Assembly (NCBI GenBank): GCA_947581795.1
Contig: CANPVS010000004.1
Location: forward strand, 1-64,000
Direction of reading: 5' to 3'
Length of the DNA: 64,000 bases
Source of the DNA: an uncultured Oscillospiraceae bacterium
GTDB taxonomy: Bacteria > Bacillota > Clostridia > Oscillospirales > Oscillospiraceae
The notes under the pieces were generated by a model. The model had not been told where the DNA came from. It worked only from the letters and a program-made list of their open reading frames with translations, and made no database searches. Of this stretch, positions 1 through 6,559 are shown piece after piece (within the stretch, counting starts at the first letter, position 1; every line of letters starts with the position of its first letter). Both the position numbers and the translations under genes were made by a program.

Positions 1-27
1 CGCCTGTATTCGGCCACACAACAGCCG

Positions 28-55
28 TTGTATGCTTGAGACGATATTCTATATT
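28..55 (+). promoter_or_regulatory. Possible promoter of the 38-aa ORF
   Basis: TTGTAT at 28-33 and TATATT at 50-55 are separated by 16 bp. The -10 is good and the -35 only fair. It sits about 50 bp upstream of the small ORF at 108. Confidence 0.35.
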
Positions 56-107
56 ACCTTCTCTTTTGCATTCAACGTAGCCACAACGACAAAGGAGGCG
101 TCTTACG

Positions 108-224
108 ATGCGGGGATATTTCACAGCGTCCGGGTTTTACGGTCTGGTGGACGGCCGGTACATGCTCTTCGCCTGCGAGGCGGAATACTACGAATATCTG
201 GAAAATGAGGGCGAAGACTCTTGA
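108..224 (+). CDS. Small 38-aa protein, unknown function
   Basis: ATG at 108 is preceded by a clear AAAGGAGG at 91-98 and the frame closes with TGA at 222-224. The peptide is rich in Tyr and Phe in the middle (residues 10-31), with an acidic C-terminal tail (ENEGEDS). It has no signal peptide or membrane segment. The ribosome site and the evenly coding-like codons support a real gene, but I recognise no family. Its stop codon overlaps the -35 box of the next promoter, so the downstream transporter can be transcribed separately. Confidence 0.55.
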   Translation: MRGYFTASGFYGLVDGRYMLFACEAEYYEYLENEGEDS

Positions 225-249
225 CAACCGCACTTTCGTCATGTATATT
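221..249 (+). promoter_or_regulatory. Sigma-A promoter of the queuosine-precursor transporter gene
   Basis: TTGACA at 221-226 and TATATT at 244-249 with the ideal 17-bp spacer. The predicted start of transcription is near 256, which leaves a 150-nt leader before the ATG at 407. Confidence 0.8.
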
Positions 250-255
250 GTGAAA

Positions 256-406
256 CAGCAAAATTCATATCGGCAAACTGGGCAGTTCGTGACCATCCTG
301 CCCTACATCCAATGTGATGTTAAATCAAAACTACGGCGAGGAGACCTGTAATATAGGGGGAGCGCGGTAGCGCTCCCCTTGCTGTGTCTCCGGGAAGGAA
401 AATTGA
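256..406 (+). promoter_or_regulatory. Structured 5' leader of the queuosine-precursor transporter mRNA
   Basis: The leader can form three hairpins: GGGCAG 280-285 with CTGCCC 298-303, ACATC 305-309 with GATGT 316-320, and a strong 9-bp stem GGGGAGCGC 357-365 with GCGCTCCCC 370-378 (loop GGTA). The last stem lacks a T-run, so it is not a simple terminator. It ends shortly before the ribosome site (GGAAGGAA about 392-399). preQ1 riboswitches often precede genes of this transporter class, but I cannot match this leader to a preQ1 consensus. The riboswitch idea is inference. Confidence 0.4.
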
Positions 407-1120
407 ATGAATGAACTCATCCTGGCCGCCTCCGTGGTGTTCATCTTCGGGGCGGTGCTGCTGGCCTACCGGCTGGCGGGCGACGCGGGCCTGTACTGCA
501 TGACGGTGACGGTGACCATCCTGTCCAACATCGAGGTGCTCATCCTGGTCAACGCCTTTGGCATGGAGCAGACCCTGGGCAACGTGCTCTTCGCGGCCAC
601 GTTCCTCATCACGGACATCCTCAGCGAGAACTCCGGGAAAAAGGCGGCCAACCGGGCGGTATTTCTGGGCATCGGCGCTTCGGCGTTTTTCGCGCTTTTG
701 ACCTGCAGCTGGATGCTCTACAAGCCGGCGGAGAGCGACTGGGCCATGCCCTCCATCCGGGCCATCTTCTCCACCACCCCCCGGATGGTCCTGGCCAGCA
801 TGAGCGTATACGCCGTGAGCCAATTTCTGGACGTGTGGCTGTACCACAAGTGGTGGGACTTCACGGACCAGAGATTCGGCCAGCACCGGAAATTCCTGTG
901 GCTGCGCAACAACGGCTCCACCCTGGTGAGCCAGCTGGTGAACACCATCCTCTTCAATCTGGCGGCCTTCGCGGGCATGGAGGGCTACACCCCCGCCCTG
1001 CTGACCCACATCATCCTGGCCGGCTACGTCATCTACGTGGCCACCAGCCTTCTGGACACTCCGGCGGTATACATCGCCCGAAAGATACACGACAAAAAAG
1101 CCACGCTCGGGGGAGCGTGA
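407..1120 (+). CDS. yhhQ: Queuosine precursor transporter, YhhQ/VUT family
   Basis: This 237-aa integral membrane protein has about six hydrophobic segments. It carries the family landmarks of the YhhQ (Vut_1) transporters: a first membrane block, an ATFLITDILSENSGKKAANR stretch (residues about 64-83) and a late HKWWDF block followed by NNGSTLVSQLVNT. The length is normal for the family. Members import preQ0/preQ1 or queuine for tRNA modification. The start at 407 follows GGAAGGAA. The gene has its own promoter and leader and ends at a strong terminator shared with the convergent channel gene. The exact queuosine-pathway substrate cannot be read from sequence. Confidence 0.88.
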   Translation: MNELILAASVVFIFGAVLLAYRLAGDAGLYCMTVTVTILSNIEVLILVNAFGMEQTLGNVLFAATFLITDILSENSGKKAANRAVFLGIGASAFFALLTCSWMLYKPAESDWAMPSIRAIFSTTPRMVLASMSVYAVSQFLDVWLYHKWWDFTDQRFGQHRKFLWLRNNGSTLVSQLVNTILFNLAAFAGMEGYTPALLTHIILAGYVIYVATSLLDTPAVYIARKIHDKKATLGGA

Positions 1121-1130
1121 CCGGCGGACA

Positions 1131-1172
1131 GGCCGGGCGGGAGATATTCTCCCGTCCGGCCATTTGTTTTTG
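1131..1172. terminator. Bidirectional terminator between convergent genes
   Basis: The stem GGCCGGGCGGGAG (1131-1143) pairs with CTCCCGTCCGGCC (1149-1161), followed by a T-rich run at 1163-1172 on the plus strand. Confidence 0.85.
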
Positions 1173-1180
1173 TTGTTCAT

Positions 1181-1942
1181 TTACTTCGTCCCCTTCGGCA
1201 TGTGGGCCTTCCACAGCGCCAGGCCCAGGCCCGCGCCGCCCAGGATGTTGCCCGCCGTGACGGGCAGCAGGTTCTTCAGAAACACGGCCCCCCAGGTGAG
1301 CTCCGGCGCCGCGGCGCCGTAGCGTCCAGCGGCGAAGAGCCCCGCGGGCAGGAAGAACATGTTGGCCACGGAGTGCTCGAACCCGCACAGCACGAACACC
1401 ATCACCGGGAAGTAGAGGCTCAGCACCTTGCCCCCGGCGTCCCTGGCGGCCATGGCCATCCACACCGCCGCGCAGACCAGGATGTTGCACAGCGCGCCCC
1501 GCAGCACCGCCTCGGCCACAGGCATGGACACCTTGCTCACAGCCGTGGCCACAAGGGACTCATACCAGGCCCCGAAGGTCCCGCCCCAGACGGTCATGGC
1601 CGCCACCAGCAGAGACCCGGCGAAGTTGCCTATGTACACGACGGCCCAGGCCAGGAGCATTTGACCGATGGTGATGCGCTTTTCCAGCAGGGAGATGACC
1701 ATCAGGTTGTTGCCGGTGAAAAGCTCGCTGCCCGCGATCACCACCATGGCGAGCCCCGCCGGGAACACGCAGGCCCCCGCCAGCTTCCCCGCCGCGGCAG
1801 AGCCGATCACCGAGCCCGTCCCGGCGAAGGCGATGAACATCCCCGCGAGGACGGCCAGCAGGAACATCCTCCCCTTTGGCATGGCGGCTTTATTGCGCCC
1901 GACCTCCACATAGGCCGCGGCGATCTCCCCGGGCGTATTCAT
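1181..1942 (-). CDS. Formate/nitrite transporter family channel (FocA/NirC type)
   Basis: This 253-aa protein has six hydrophobic segments, the expected size and fold for FNT pentameric channels. Two diagnostic motifs are visible: AGSELFTGN near residues 71-79 (the omega loop after helix 2) and CGFEHSVANMF near 186-196, which carries the conserved central histidine. Members move formate, nitrite or hydrosulfide across the membrane. Nothing nearby (no formate lyase, nitrite reductase or sulfite reductase) fixes the substrate, though a fermentative anaerobe suggests formate. It has its own divergent promoter and an AAGGAGAGAG ribosome site. Confidence 0.9.
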   Translation of the reverse strand: MNTPGEIAAAYVEVGRNKAAMPKGRMFLLAVLAGMFIAFAGTGSVIGSAAAGKLAGACVFPAGLAMVVIAGSELFTGNNLMVISLLEKRITIGQMLLAWAVVYIGNFAGSLLVAAMTVWGGTFGAWYESLVATAVSKVSMPVAEAVLRGALCNILVCAAVWMAMAARDAGGKVLSLYFPVMVFVLCGFEHSVANMFFLPAGLFAAGRYGAAAPELTWGAVFLKNLLPVTAGNILGGAGLGLALWKAHMPKGTK

Positions 1943-2024
1943 ATCTCTCTCCTTCCCGCGCCGGAAAAGGCTTGCATCGGCGGCGCGTTCGCTGTAATAT
2001 ATTGGTAACGATGGACGTCAATTG

Positions 2025-2053
2025 ATTATAGCATTTTTCGCCCTGTCCGTCCA
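2025..2053 (-). promoter_or_regulatory. Promoter of the formate/nitrite channel gene
   Basis: On the minus strand, TGGACG (2053-2048), 17 bp, then TATAAT (2030-2025) with a TGC extension immediately upstream (extended -10). Transcription would start near 2018. Confidence 0.5.
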
Positions 2054-2084
2054 GACGGGGCGCATACGATATGTGAGGCGCACT

Positions 2085-3383
2085 ATGCTGAAACAGCCGA
2101 ATCTGACCATAAATGAACAGGGCCACCTGTGTCTGGGCGGTGTGGACGTCCTCACGCTGGCGAAGAAATATGGCACGCCCCTCTACCTGCTGGACGAGGA
2201 CATGGTCCGGGAGCGGATGGGGCTTTATGTCTCCGCCATGAAGGAGAATTTCCCCGCGGGCAGCAAGCCCTATTACGCCTCCAAGGCCCTGTGCTGCAGG
2301 GAGCTGTGCCGCTGGGCGAAGGAGGAGGGCATGGGCCTGGACGTGGTGTCCTCCGGCGAGCTGTACACCGCTCTCGCGGCGGGCTTCCCGGCGGCGGACA
2401 TCTGCTTCCACGGCAACGCCAAGACGGAGGCGGACATCCGCTATGCCATCGAGAGCGGCGTGGGTCTCATCGCCGCGGACGGCGAGGAGGAGCTTCGCCG
2501 CATCGACCGCCTGGCCGGCGAGACCGGCGTGCGTCAGGACGTGCTGCTGCGTGTGACCCCGGGCATTGACCCCCACACCTTCGCCGCCGTGAACACCGGC
2601 GTCATCGACGTGAAGTTCGGCGTGCCCATCCCCACGGGTCAGGCCCTGGACGTGACGAAAACGGCCCTGGCCCTGCCCCACATCGCCCTCCGGGGCTTCC
2701 ACTGCCACGTGGGCTCCCAGATCTTCGACGCGGACCCCTTCTGTCTGGAGGCGGACGTGATGACCGCGTTTCTGGACGCCGTCCGCCGGGAGACGGGCTA
2801 CACCGCCCCTGTCCTGGATCTGGGCGGCGGCTTCGCCGTGGCCTACGAGGAGGACCAGCGGGCCCCCGACTGCGCCGCCATGATCAAGAAGGTCGCCGCC
2901 CGGCTGCGGGAGCAGTGCGCCCGTTACGAATACCCCCTGCCCACGGTCACTCTGGAACCGGGCCGGGGCGTCGTGGCCGCCGCGGGTATCACCCTCTACA
3001 CCGTGCAGAACGTGAAATCCGTCCCCGGCGGGGCCTGTTACGTGGCCGTGGACGGGGGCATGGGCGATAACCCCCGCTACGCCCTTTACGGTGCCCGCCA
3101 CAGCGCGGTGATCGCCGACCGGGCGGGTGAGCCCCAGACGGAGCGGGTGACCCTGGCGGGCCGCTGCTGCGAGAGCGGCGACCTTCTGGGCGAGGATGTG
3201 CCCCTGCAGGAGGCGAAAGCCGGCGACACTCTGGCCGTGCTGGTCACCGGGGCCTACAACTATTCCATGGCCTCCCACTATAACCGGGTCCCCCGGCCGC
3301 CCATGGCAGCCCTCCGGGGCGGCGTGGACCGGCTCATCGTCCGGGGGGAGACATTGGCGGACGTGGCCGCTTACGACCTATGA
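2085..3383 (+). CDS. lysA: Diaminopimelate decarboxylase
   Basis: PLP enzyme of fold type III that makes L-lysine from meso-diaminopimelate in the cytoplasm. Visible signatures are YYASKALCC (Schiff-base lysine, early), GCH-type HCHVGSQI, DLGGGFAV (phosphate loop), EPGRGVVAAAG and CESGDLLGED near the C-terminus (the substrate cysteine region). The protein is 432 aa from the ATG at 2085. That start is preferred over an upstream TTG at 2022 because it has GTGAGG 7 nt upstream and matches the usual family N-terminus. Its stop overlaps the next start by 4 nt, so both genes are co-translated. Confidence 0.93.
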   Translation: MLKQPNLTINEQGHLCLGGVDVLTLAKKYGTPLYLLDEDMVRERMGLYVSAMKENFPAGSKPYYASKALCCRELCRWAKEEGMGLDVVSSGELYTALAAGFPAADICFHGNAKTEADIRYAIESGVGLIAADGEEELRRIDRLAGETGVRQDVLLRVTPGIDPHTFAAVNTGVIDVKFGVPIPTGQALDVTKTALALPHIALRGFHCHVGSQIFDADPFCLEADVMTAFLDAVRRETGYTAPVLDLGGGFAVAYEEDQRAPDCAAMIKKVAARLREQCARYEYPLPTVTLEPGRGVVAAAGITLYTVQNVKSVPGGACYVAVDGGMGDNPRYALYGARHSAVIADRAGEPQTERVTLAGRCCESGDLLGEDVPLQEAKAGDTLAVLVTGAYNYSMASHYNRVPRPPMAALRGGVDRLIVRGETLADVAAYDL

Positions 3384-4036
3384 GCGGGCCCGTGAAAAAA
3401 GTTGCCATCCTTGGCTACGCCGACCGGGTGGGCAACTATATCGCCGCGTTGGAGGCCATGGGTCTGGAGCCCGTGGTGACCCTCTCTCCCGCCGGGGCCG
3501 CCCCCTGCGCGGGGCTGCTGCTCCCCGGCGGCGGGGACATCCACCCCAGCCGGTTCGGCCAGGAGGACAGGGGCTCCCGGGACATCGACCCGCCCCTGGA
3601 CGAGGCCCAGCTCACCGCCCTGGACCTGTTTGTGAAGGCGGGAAAACCGGTGCTGGGCATCTGCCGGGGTCACCAGGTATTGAACGTGTACTTCGGCGGG
3701 GACCTTATACAGGACCTGCCCACGGCGGCGGCCCACATGGCCCATGACCACGACGACAGCGTCCACCCCGCCGCCATAGAGACCGGGAGCCTCCTGCACC
3801 GGCTGTACGGCCCGGAGGCGTCCGTCAACAGCGCCCACCACCAGGGCCTTGGCCGGATAGGAGCGGGCCTTCGCGTCACCGCCGCGGCCCCGGACGGGGT
3901 CGTCGAGGCGGTGGAGCACGAGAGCCTCCCCGTCCTGGGGGTCCAGTTCCATCCCGAGCGCATGGCCTTCGCCCACGCCCGCCCCGACACCGCGGACGGC
4001 GGGGCGATATTTGAATGGTTTCGTAAACAGTTATAA
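3380..4036 (+). CDS. Gamma-glutamyl-gamma-aminobutyrate hydrolase-like class I amidotransferase
   Basis: 218 aa, peptidase C26 / class I glutamine amidotransferase fold. The nucleophile Cys lies in GICRGHQVLN, and the catalytic His and Glu in GVQFHPE near the C-terminus. HHQGL and a PGGGDIHP loop are also typical. Members hydrolyse gamma-glutamyl amides such as gamma-glutamyl-GABA. The ATGA overlap with lysA means the pair is translationally coupled, and a perfect terminator follows. Why an amidohydrolase is tied to lysine synthesis is not evident. The true substrate may be another gamma-glutamyl compound. Confidence 0.85.
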   Translation: MSGPVKKVAILGYADRVGNYIAALEAMGLEPVVTLSPAGAAPCAGLLLPGGGDIHPSRFGQEDRGSRDIDPPLDEAQLTALDLFVKAGKPVLGICRGHQVLNVYFGGDLIQDLPTAAAHMAHDHDDSVHPAAIETGSLLHRLYGPEASVNSAHHQGLGRIGAGLRVTAAAPDGVVEAVEHESLPVLGVQFHPERMAFAHARPDTADGGAIFEWFRKQL

Positions 4037-4040
4037 AAGA

Positions 4041-4076
4041 CGGACCTGCCGCGTCTTTTGCGGCAGGTCCGTTTTT
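4041..4076 (+). terminator. Rho-independent terminator of lysA operon
   Basis: A 12-bp perfect stem CGGACCTGCCGC (4041-4052) / GCGGCAGGTCCG (4060-4071) is followed by TTTTT. It lies against the stop of the convergent XRE gene and may serve both. Confidence 0.93.
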
Positions 4077-4077
4077 C

Positions 4078-4422
4078 TCAGCGCAGCTCCCAAAACGAGG
4101 CGGCCATGGTCTGGATGACGTCGCGGATGAAACATTTCTCTCCCGGAGAACAGTCCGCAAGTATCTTGGCAACGTCCTGCTCCAGATAGTTAGAAGCCAC
4201 CGGCAGGCTGTCACAGACCAGTTGGTCCAGGGACACGCCAAGCACGTTGGCGATTTTCACCAGAGAGGGTAGGCTCACCTGTGTGGTCGCCCGCTCGATA
4301 TGGCTGATATTCGAGGTAGCCATATCGATCCGTTCGGCCAATTGTTCCTGCGTCAGTCCTGCCTCCCGGCGAAACCGGCGGATCCGCTGGCCCAGCTGCA
4401 CATAGTTCAACTCAATGGCCAT
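4078..4422 (-). CDS. XRE-family transcriptional regulator
   Basis: 114 aa. Residues about 9-63 form a Cro/cI-type helix-turn-helix (LGQRIRRFRREAGLTQEQLA followed by TSNISHIERATTQVSLPSL). The remaining 50 residues are a short helical tail of unknown role. The start has AGGAGAAG upstream. The 122-bp divergent gap to the 99-aa gene contains a long inverted repeat that is a good candidate for its own operator. It may therefore repress itself and its neighbour. The target gene set is unknown, but the peptide cassette at 4.9-6.4 kb is close. Confidence 0.85.
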   Translation of the reverse strand: MAIELNYVQLGQRIRRFRREAGLTQEQLAERIDMATSNISHIERATTQVSLPSLVKIANVLGVSLDQLVCDSLPVASNYLEQDVAKILADCSPGEKCFIRDVIQTMAASFWELR

Positions 4423-4457
4423 CTTTCTTCTCCTGTGAAAAAATCTGGAAACCTATT

Positions 4458-4522
4458 GTTATTTTAGGCCAACATATGGTAAGATATAATAACTCAAAAG
4501 CCATATTATGTTATAAAATAAC
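4458..4522. promoter_or_regulatory. Operator-like 22-bp inverted repeat in divergent intergenic region
   Basis: Arm 1 (4458-4479) begins GTTATTTTA and ends CATATGG. Arm 2 (4501-4522) begins CCATAT and ends TAAAATAAC. Seventeen of 22 positions are complementary, with outer blocks of 9 bp and 6 bp perfect, and the arms are 21 bp apart. A TATAAT (4485-4490) lies between them. The layout suits a dimeric XRE repressor controlling both flanking genes. Confidence 0.6.
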
Positions 4523-4544
4523 ATTTGGAGTTAGGCCACCACCG

Positions 4545-4844
4545 ATGAGAAAACTTATAATTGCCAGCGGGTTATATACACATACCGGAGCGGTCAGCAC
4601 GCCCCGCCGTCCTTTGAGACTGGGGCAGATCATCTGCGACGGCGAATTGATCGGCTCGCTGCGGGAGCGGCAGGCAGTCACGCTGACCATCGACAACGAT
4701 CAGCATATCATACAGTGCGTCGAGGAACAGCCGCGCGATCCCGGTCGGACCGTCAGTGACGTCGTTCGCATCCCGCCGGGCCAGGAGGACGTCCGCCTGC
4801 GCCTGCAATGGGGCGAGCAGACGCTGTATCTGACCGTCGACTGA
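4545..4844 (+). CDS. Hypothetical protein, 99 aa
   Basis: I do not recognise this family. The protein is soluble by appearance, with many short alternating hydrophobic stretches (LTLTIDNDQHIIQCV, VRLRLQWGEQTLYLTV) that suggest a small beta-sheet domain. The ATG at 4545 is preferred over 4476 because TTTGGAG lies upstream (4524-4530) and 4476 falls inside the operator. It is divergent from the XRE gene and ends at a short palindromic repeat. Lower GC at its 5' end fits an accessory island. Confidence 0.6.
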   Translation: MRKLIIASGLYTHTGAVSTPRRPLRLGQIICDGELIGSLRERQAVTLTIDNDQHIIQCVEEQPRDPGRTVSDVVRIPPGQEDVRLRLQWGEQTLYLTVD

Positions 4845-4852
4845 CACAAAAA

Positions 4853-4875
4853 GCCTCCCCTTGCACAGGGGAGGC
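4853..4875. repeat. Short palindromic repeat (CTCCCCTTGCACAGGGGAG type)
   Basis: The 8-bp stem GCCTCCCC / GGGGAGGC with loop TTGCACA. The same palindrome recurs at 17443-17462 as one end of the DUF559 element, so it belongs to a dispersed family. Here it can also act as a terminator for the 99-aa gene. Confidence 0.7.
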
Positions 4876-4888
4876 AGTATTATATAAC

Positions 4889-4918
4889 AAGGAGCTGCCG
4901 CAGGTGTGGCAGCTCCTT
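4889..4918. terminator. Hairpin after the precursor remnant
   Basis: AAGGAGCTGCC (4889-4899) pairs with GGCAGCTCCTT (4908-4918). An equivalent hairpin sits in the same position after the intact-looking precursor (5965-5990). The two hairpins share their flanks (CCAAAC then GTGAAAAGG or GCGAAAAGG), so they belong to duplicated units. Only four T follow on the plus strand, so terminator strength is uncertain. Confidence 0.5.
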
Positions 4919-4932
4919 TTCACCGTTTGGGA

Positions 4933-5058
4933 TCATTCGCCGAACAGGCTGCCGATCCAAACCCTGAAATCGTCGGTGTAGGTTTGGCCGCCGGCGACGA
5001 TGTCCAGCAGGCCGTCGGACAGCTCTCCGGCCGCGGCCGTCTTCAGCGCGCCGGCCCG
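4933..5058 (-). pseudogene. Remnant of a second Nif11-type peptide precursor
   Basis: Read on the minus strand, this 41-codon frame has no start codon and is preceded at once by TAA (5061-5059). It encodes GELSDGLLDIVAGG followed by a 17-residue tail ending WIGSLFGE. The precursor at 6007-6245 has GELPDDLLEGVAGG and a tail ending FMGSLFGK. The N-terminal half of the leader is missing. Its 5' end overlaps the last 16 nt of the 295-aa gene. Most likely a deletion joined the enzyme gene to the tail of a second precursor. Translational coupling from the overlapping stop is possible but unsupported. Confidence 0.6.
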
Positions 5059-5930
5059 TTATCTCTTTTGTAATGGTAATAAAAATTGAGGGACAGCCTG
5101 TCCTGTTCGTCCAGGGCCAGCCCGAAACCCATGCACATAAACTCCGGATGCCCGACGCTCCACAGCATCAGGCGCCCGATCTGCTCCGCCATGAGCGGGG
5201 CCTCTTTTTCAAACAGCTCTATCAGCCCCTGGTACAGGAAAAATGAGAGCTGAACGTATATCTTGTACTTCTTCTCACCCGTCAGCCAATAGTCCGCGCC
5301 CGCGCCCCAGAGATATCCTCCGCAGTGCCCCAGCGCGGCGCGGGTCATCTGGGAGAGCCGGGCGAAGGCGGGGATGCCGCAGTCCCGCAGATAGTCCAGA
5401 TAGTACTCGTCCGTAAAGTGGTATTTACAGCTCCCGATCCCGGTAGAATAATGGCACTTCAGCACTGTGACGGTATCCCCCGCGGACATACACCCCAGAA
5501 AGTTGAGCGCGCTCAGGTCCTCCGTCTGGCCGTCGGTCACCTTCATGGCGGCCAGATTTCTGATCTCATCGCCGCACAGAGGGAATATCCCGGTGTTCTC
5601 CTGCAGCCAGCGGAACACGTCCTCCATATTCTCCCTTGTCTCATGGGCGAGCCGTACGTCATAGCGAAGCCTCTCCGGGTCTCCCTTGTCCTCCACCATG
5701 GAAACGCTGCGGACCATGTCCTTTTGACGCAGGAACTCGATCATGGGATGGGTCCTCCCCCCACCAGCCTTGTCCGCGTAATAGATCTTGAACGCCGGTC
5801 CATGCCCGCCGTCCGCGGCAAGGTTGACGCCCAGCATGTCCACCCGTCCCTCGACAAAGTCCTCCCTGTGCCGCGCCACGAATTCGTCCAGCGTTTCCAT
5901 CCGTTCCGCCGCTCCTGTCCCACCGGCCAT
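5043..5930 (-). CDS. Putative ABBA-fold peptide prenyltransferase-like protein
   Basis: 295 aa with no signal or membrane segment. No catalytic motif is certain. The pattern of alternating strands with paired basic/aromatic residues (FKIYYADK near residue 48, VTVLKCHY, SCKYHF, YKIYVQLSFF, LSLNFYYHYK at the C-terminus) and the opening LDEFVARHREDFV resemble, from memory, the LynF/TruF/PatF peptide prenyltransferases (about 300 aa, ABBA barrel). It lies just downstream of a Nif11-type precursor on the same strand, the context expected of a peptide-modifying enzyme. The ATG has GGGAGG 7 nt upstream. The family call is inference, and the protein could be an unrelated beta-rich enzyme. Confidence 0.4.
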   Translation of the reverse strand: MAGGTGAAERMETLDEFVARHREDFVEGRVDMLGVNLAADGGHGPAFKIYYADKAGGGRTHPMIEFLRQKDMVRSVSMVEDKGDPERLRYDVRLAHETRENMEDVFRWLQENTGIFPLCGDEIRNLAAMKVTDGQTEDLSALNFLGCMSAGDTVTVLKCHYSTGIGSCKYHFTDEYYLDYLRDCGIPAFARLSQMTRAALGHCGGYLWGAGADYWLTGEKKYKIYVQLSFFLYQGLIELFEKEAPLMAEQIGRLMLWSVGHPEFMCMGFGLALDEQDRLSLNFYYHYKRDNGPAR

Positions 5931-5964
5931 GATATATCCTCCCTATCCTTATGGAATATGACGA

Positions 5965-5990
5965 GGGGCTGCCGAAGATGTGACAGCCCC
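5965..5990. terminator. Hairpin between precursor and the 295-aa gene
   Basis: GGGGCTG (5965-5971) pairs with CAGCCCC (5984-5990). It lies in the 76-nt gap between precursor and enzyme on the minus strand. It may set precursor-to-enzyme mRNA ratio, as hairpins often do after peptide precursor genes. A twin hairpin follows the precursor remnant. Confidence 0.5.
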
Positions 5991-6006
5991 TTTTCGCGGT
6001 TTGGCG

Positions 6007-6245
6007 TTACTTGCCGAACAGACTGCCCATAAACTCTCTCGTCTCCCTAATCCATTGCAAGTTGCCGCCGGCGACACCTTCCAGCAGGTCGTCGGGCAGC
6101 TCGCCGGTCGCGACCGCCTTCACCCGGTCGAATATCTCCTTGGCCTGCTCCAGGGTCAGCTCCTTGCCATACTCCTTGGCAATGGTCAGGACCTCTTCAG
6201 GGGACTTAACCCCCCCCCCAGCTTTTTCAGCATTTCCTCGTTCAT
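6007..6245 (-). CDS. Nif11-like leader peptide precursor, frame interrupted at a G10 tract
   Basis: The ATG (6245-6243) has AGAAGGAGA upstream and starts MNEEMLKKLGGG. A run of ten G (plus-strand C at 6210-6219) then shifts the frame, and translation stops after about 19 codons. With 8 or 11 G it would continue into SPEEVLTIAKEYGKELTLEQ and then GELPDDLLEGVAGG, a leader ending in the double-glycine site used by Nif11/NHLP-type peptides. An 18-residue core NLQWIRETREFMGSLFGK follows. The only uninterrupted frame opens at a GTG (6282) with no ribosome site. The tract is either a phase-variation switch now OFF or an assembly error. Confidence 0.65.
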
Positions 6246-6383
6246 CGGTGTTTCTCCTTCTGAAAATGTATTTGAAACGCACACGCGTCGTTTCCCAACT
6301 TTGTGTTCCGCCTCTTTATACGTCCCCTCCGCCCAAAAGGGCCGGCGCGGAGCAAAATTCTTTCTTTCCTTTTTCTTTTTTAA

Positions 6384-6413
6384 ATTTTACCATGGCCAGA
6401 CCGGCGCTTTCAA
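6384..6413 (-). promoter_or_regulatory. Promoter of the peptide cassette
   Basis: On the minus strand, TTGAAA (6413-6408), 18 bp, TAAAAT (6389-6384). Transcription would start near 6377, about 130 nt before the precursor ATG. This separates the cassette from the ABC operon upstream. Confidence 0.55.
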
Positions 6414-6494
6414 CGCGCCGGCCCTGACGTTTTCGGTGTCAAACCTGACTTTTACGAAATCCCGCCTTGCACCAGGCGAACACATAAGAATAGA

Positions 6495-6559
6495 GCCCCC
6501 TCGCCAGAGGGGGCCTTCACAAAGGTAAGGACCTGCTTTTCAGCAGGTCCTTGTTTTTT
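6495..6559. terminator. Two hairpins ending the ABC-transporter operon
   Basis: AAGGACCTGCT (6527-6537) pairs with AGCAGGTCCTT (6542-6552) and a T-run follows on the plus strand (6554-6559). A second palindrome GCCCCCTC / GAGGGGGC (6495-6502 / 6507-6514) is close to the end palindrome of the dispersed CTCGTCAGAGGGGG repeats. On the minus strand they follow the permease stop. Confidence 0.65.

Noticed and set aside
256-406. Firm preQ1 riboswitch call
   Set aside because: No class I, II or III consensus could be matched by eye; kept only as a structured leader.
6300-6390. 25-codon basic peptide (ATG in the region of the cassette promoter, minus strand)
   Set aside because: The ATG overlaps the promoter -10 region and has no ribosome site.
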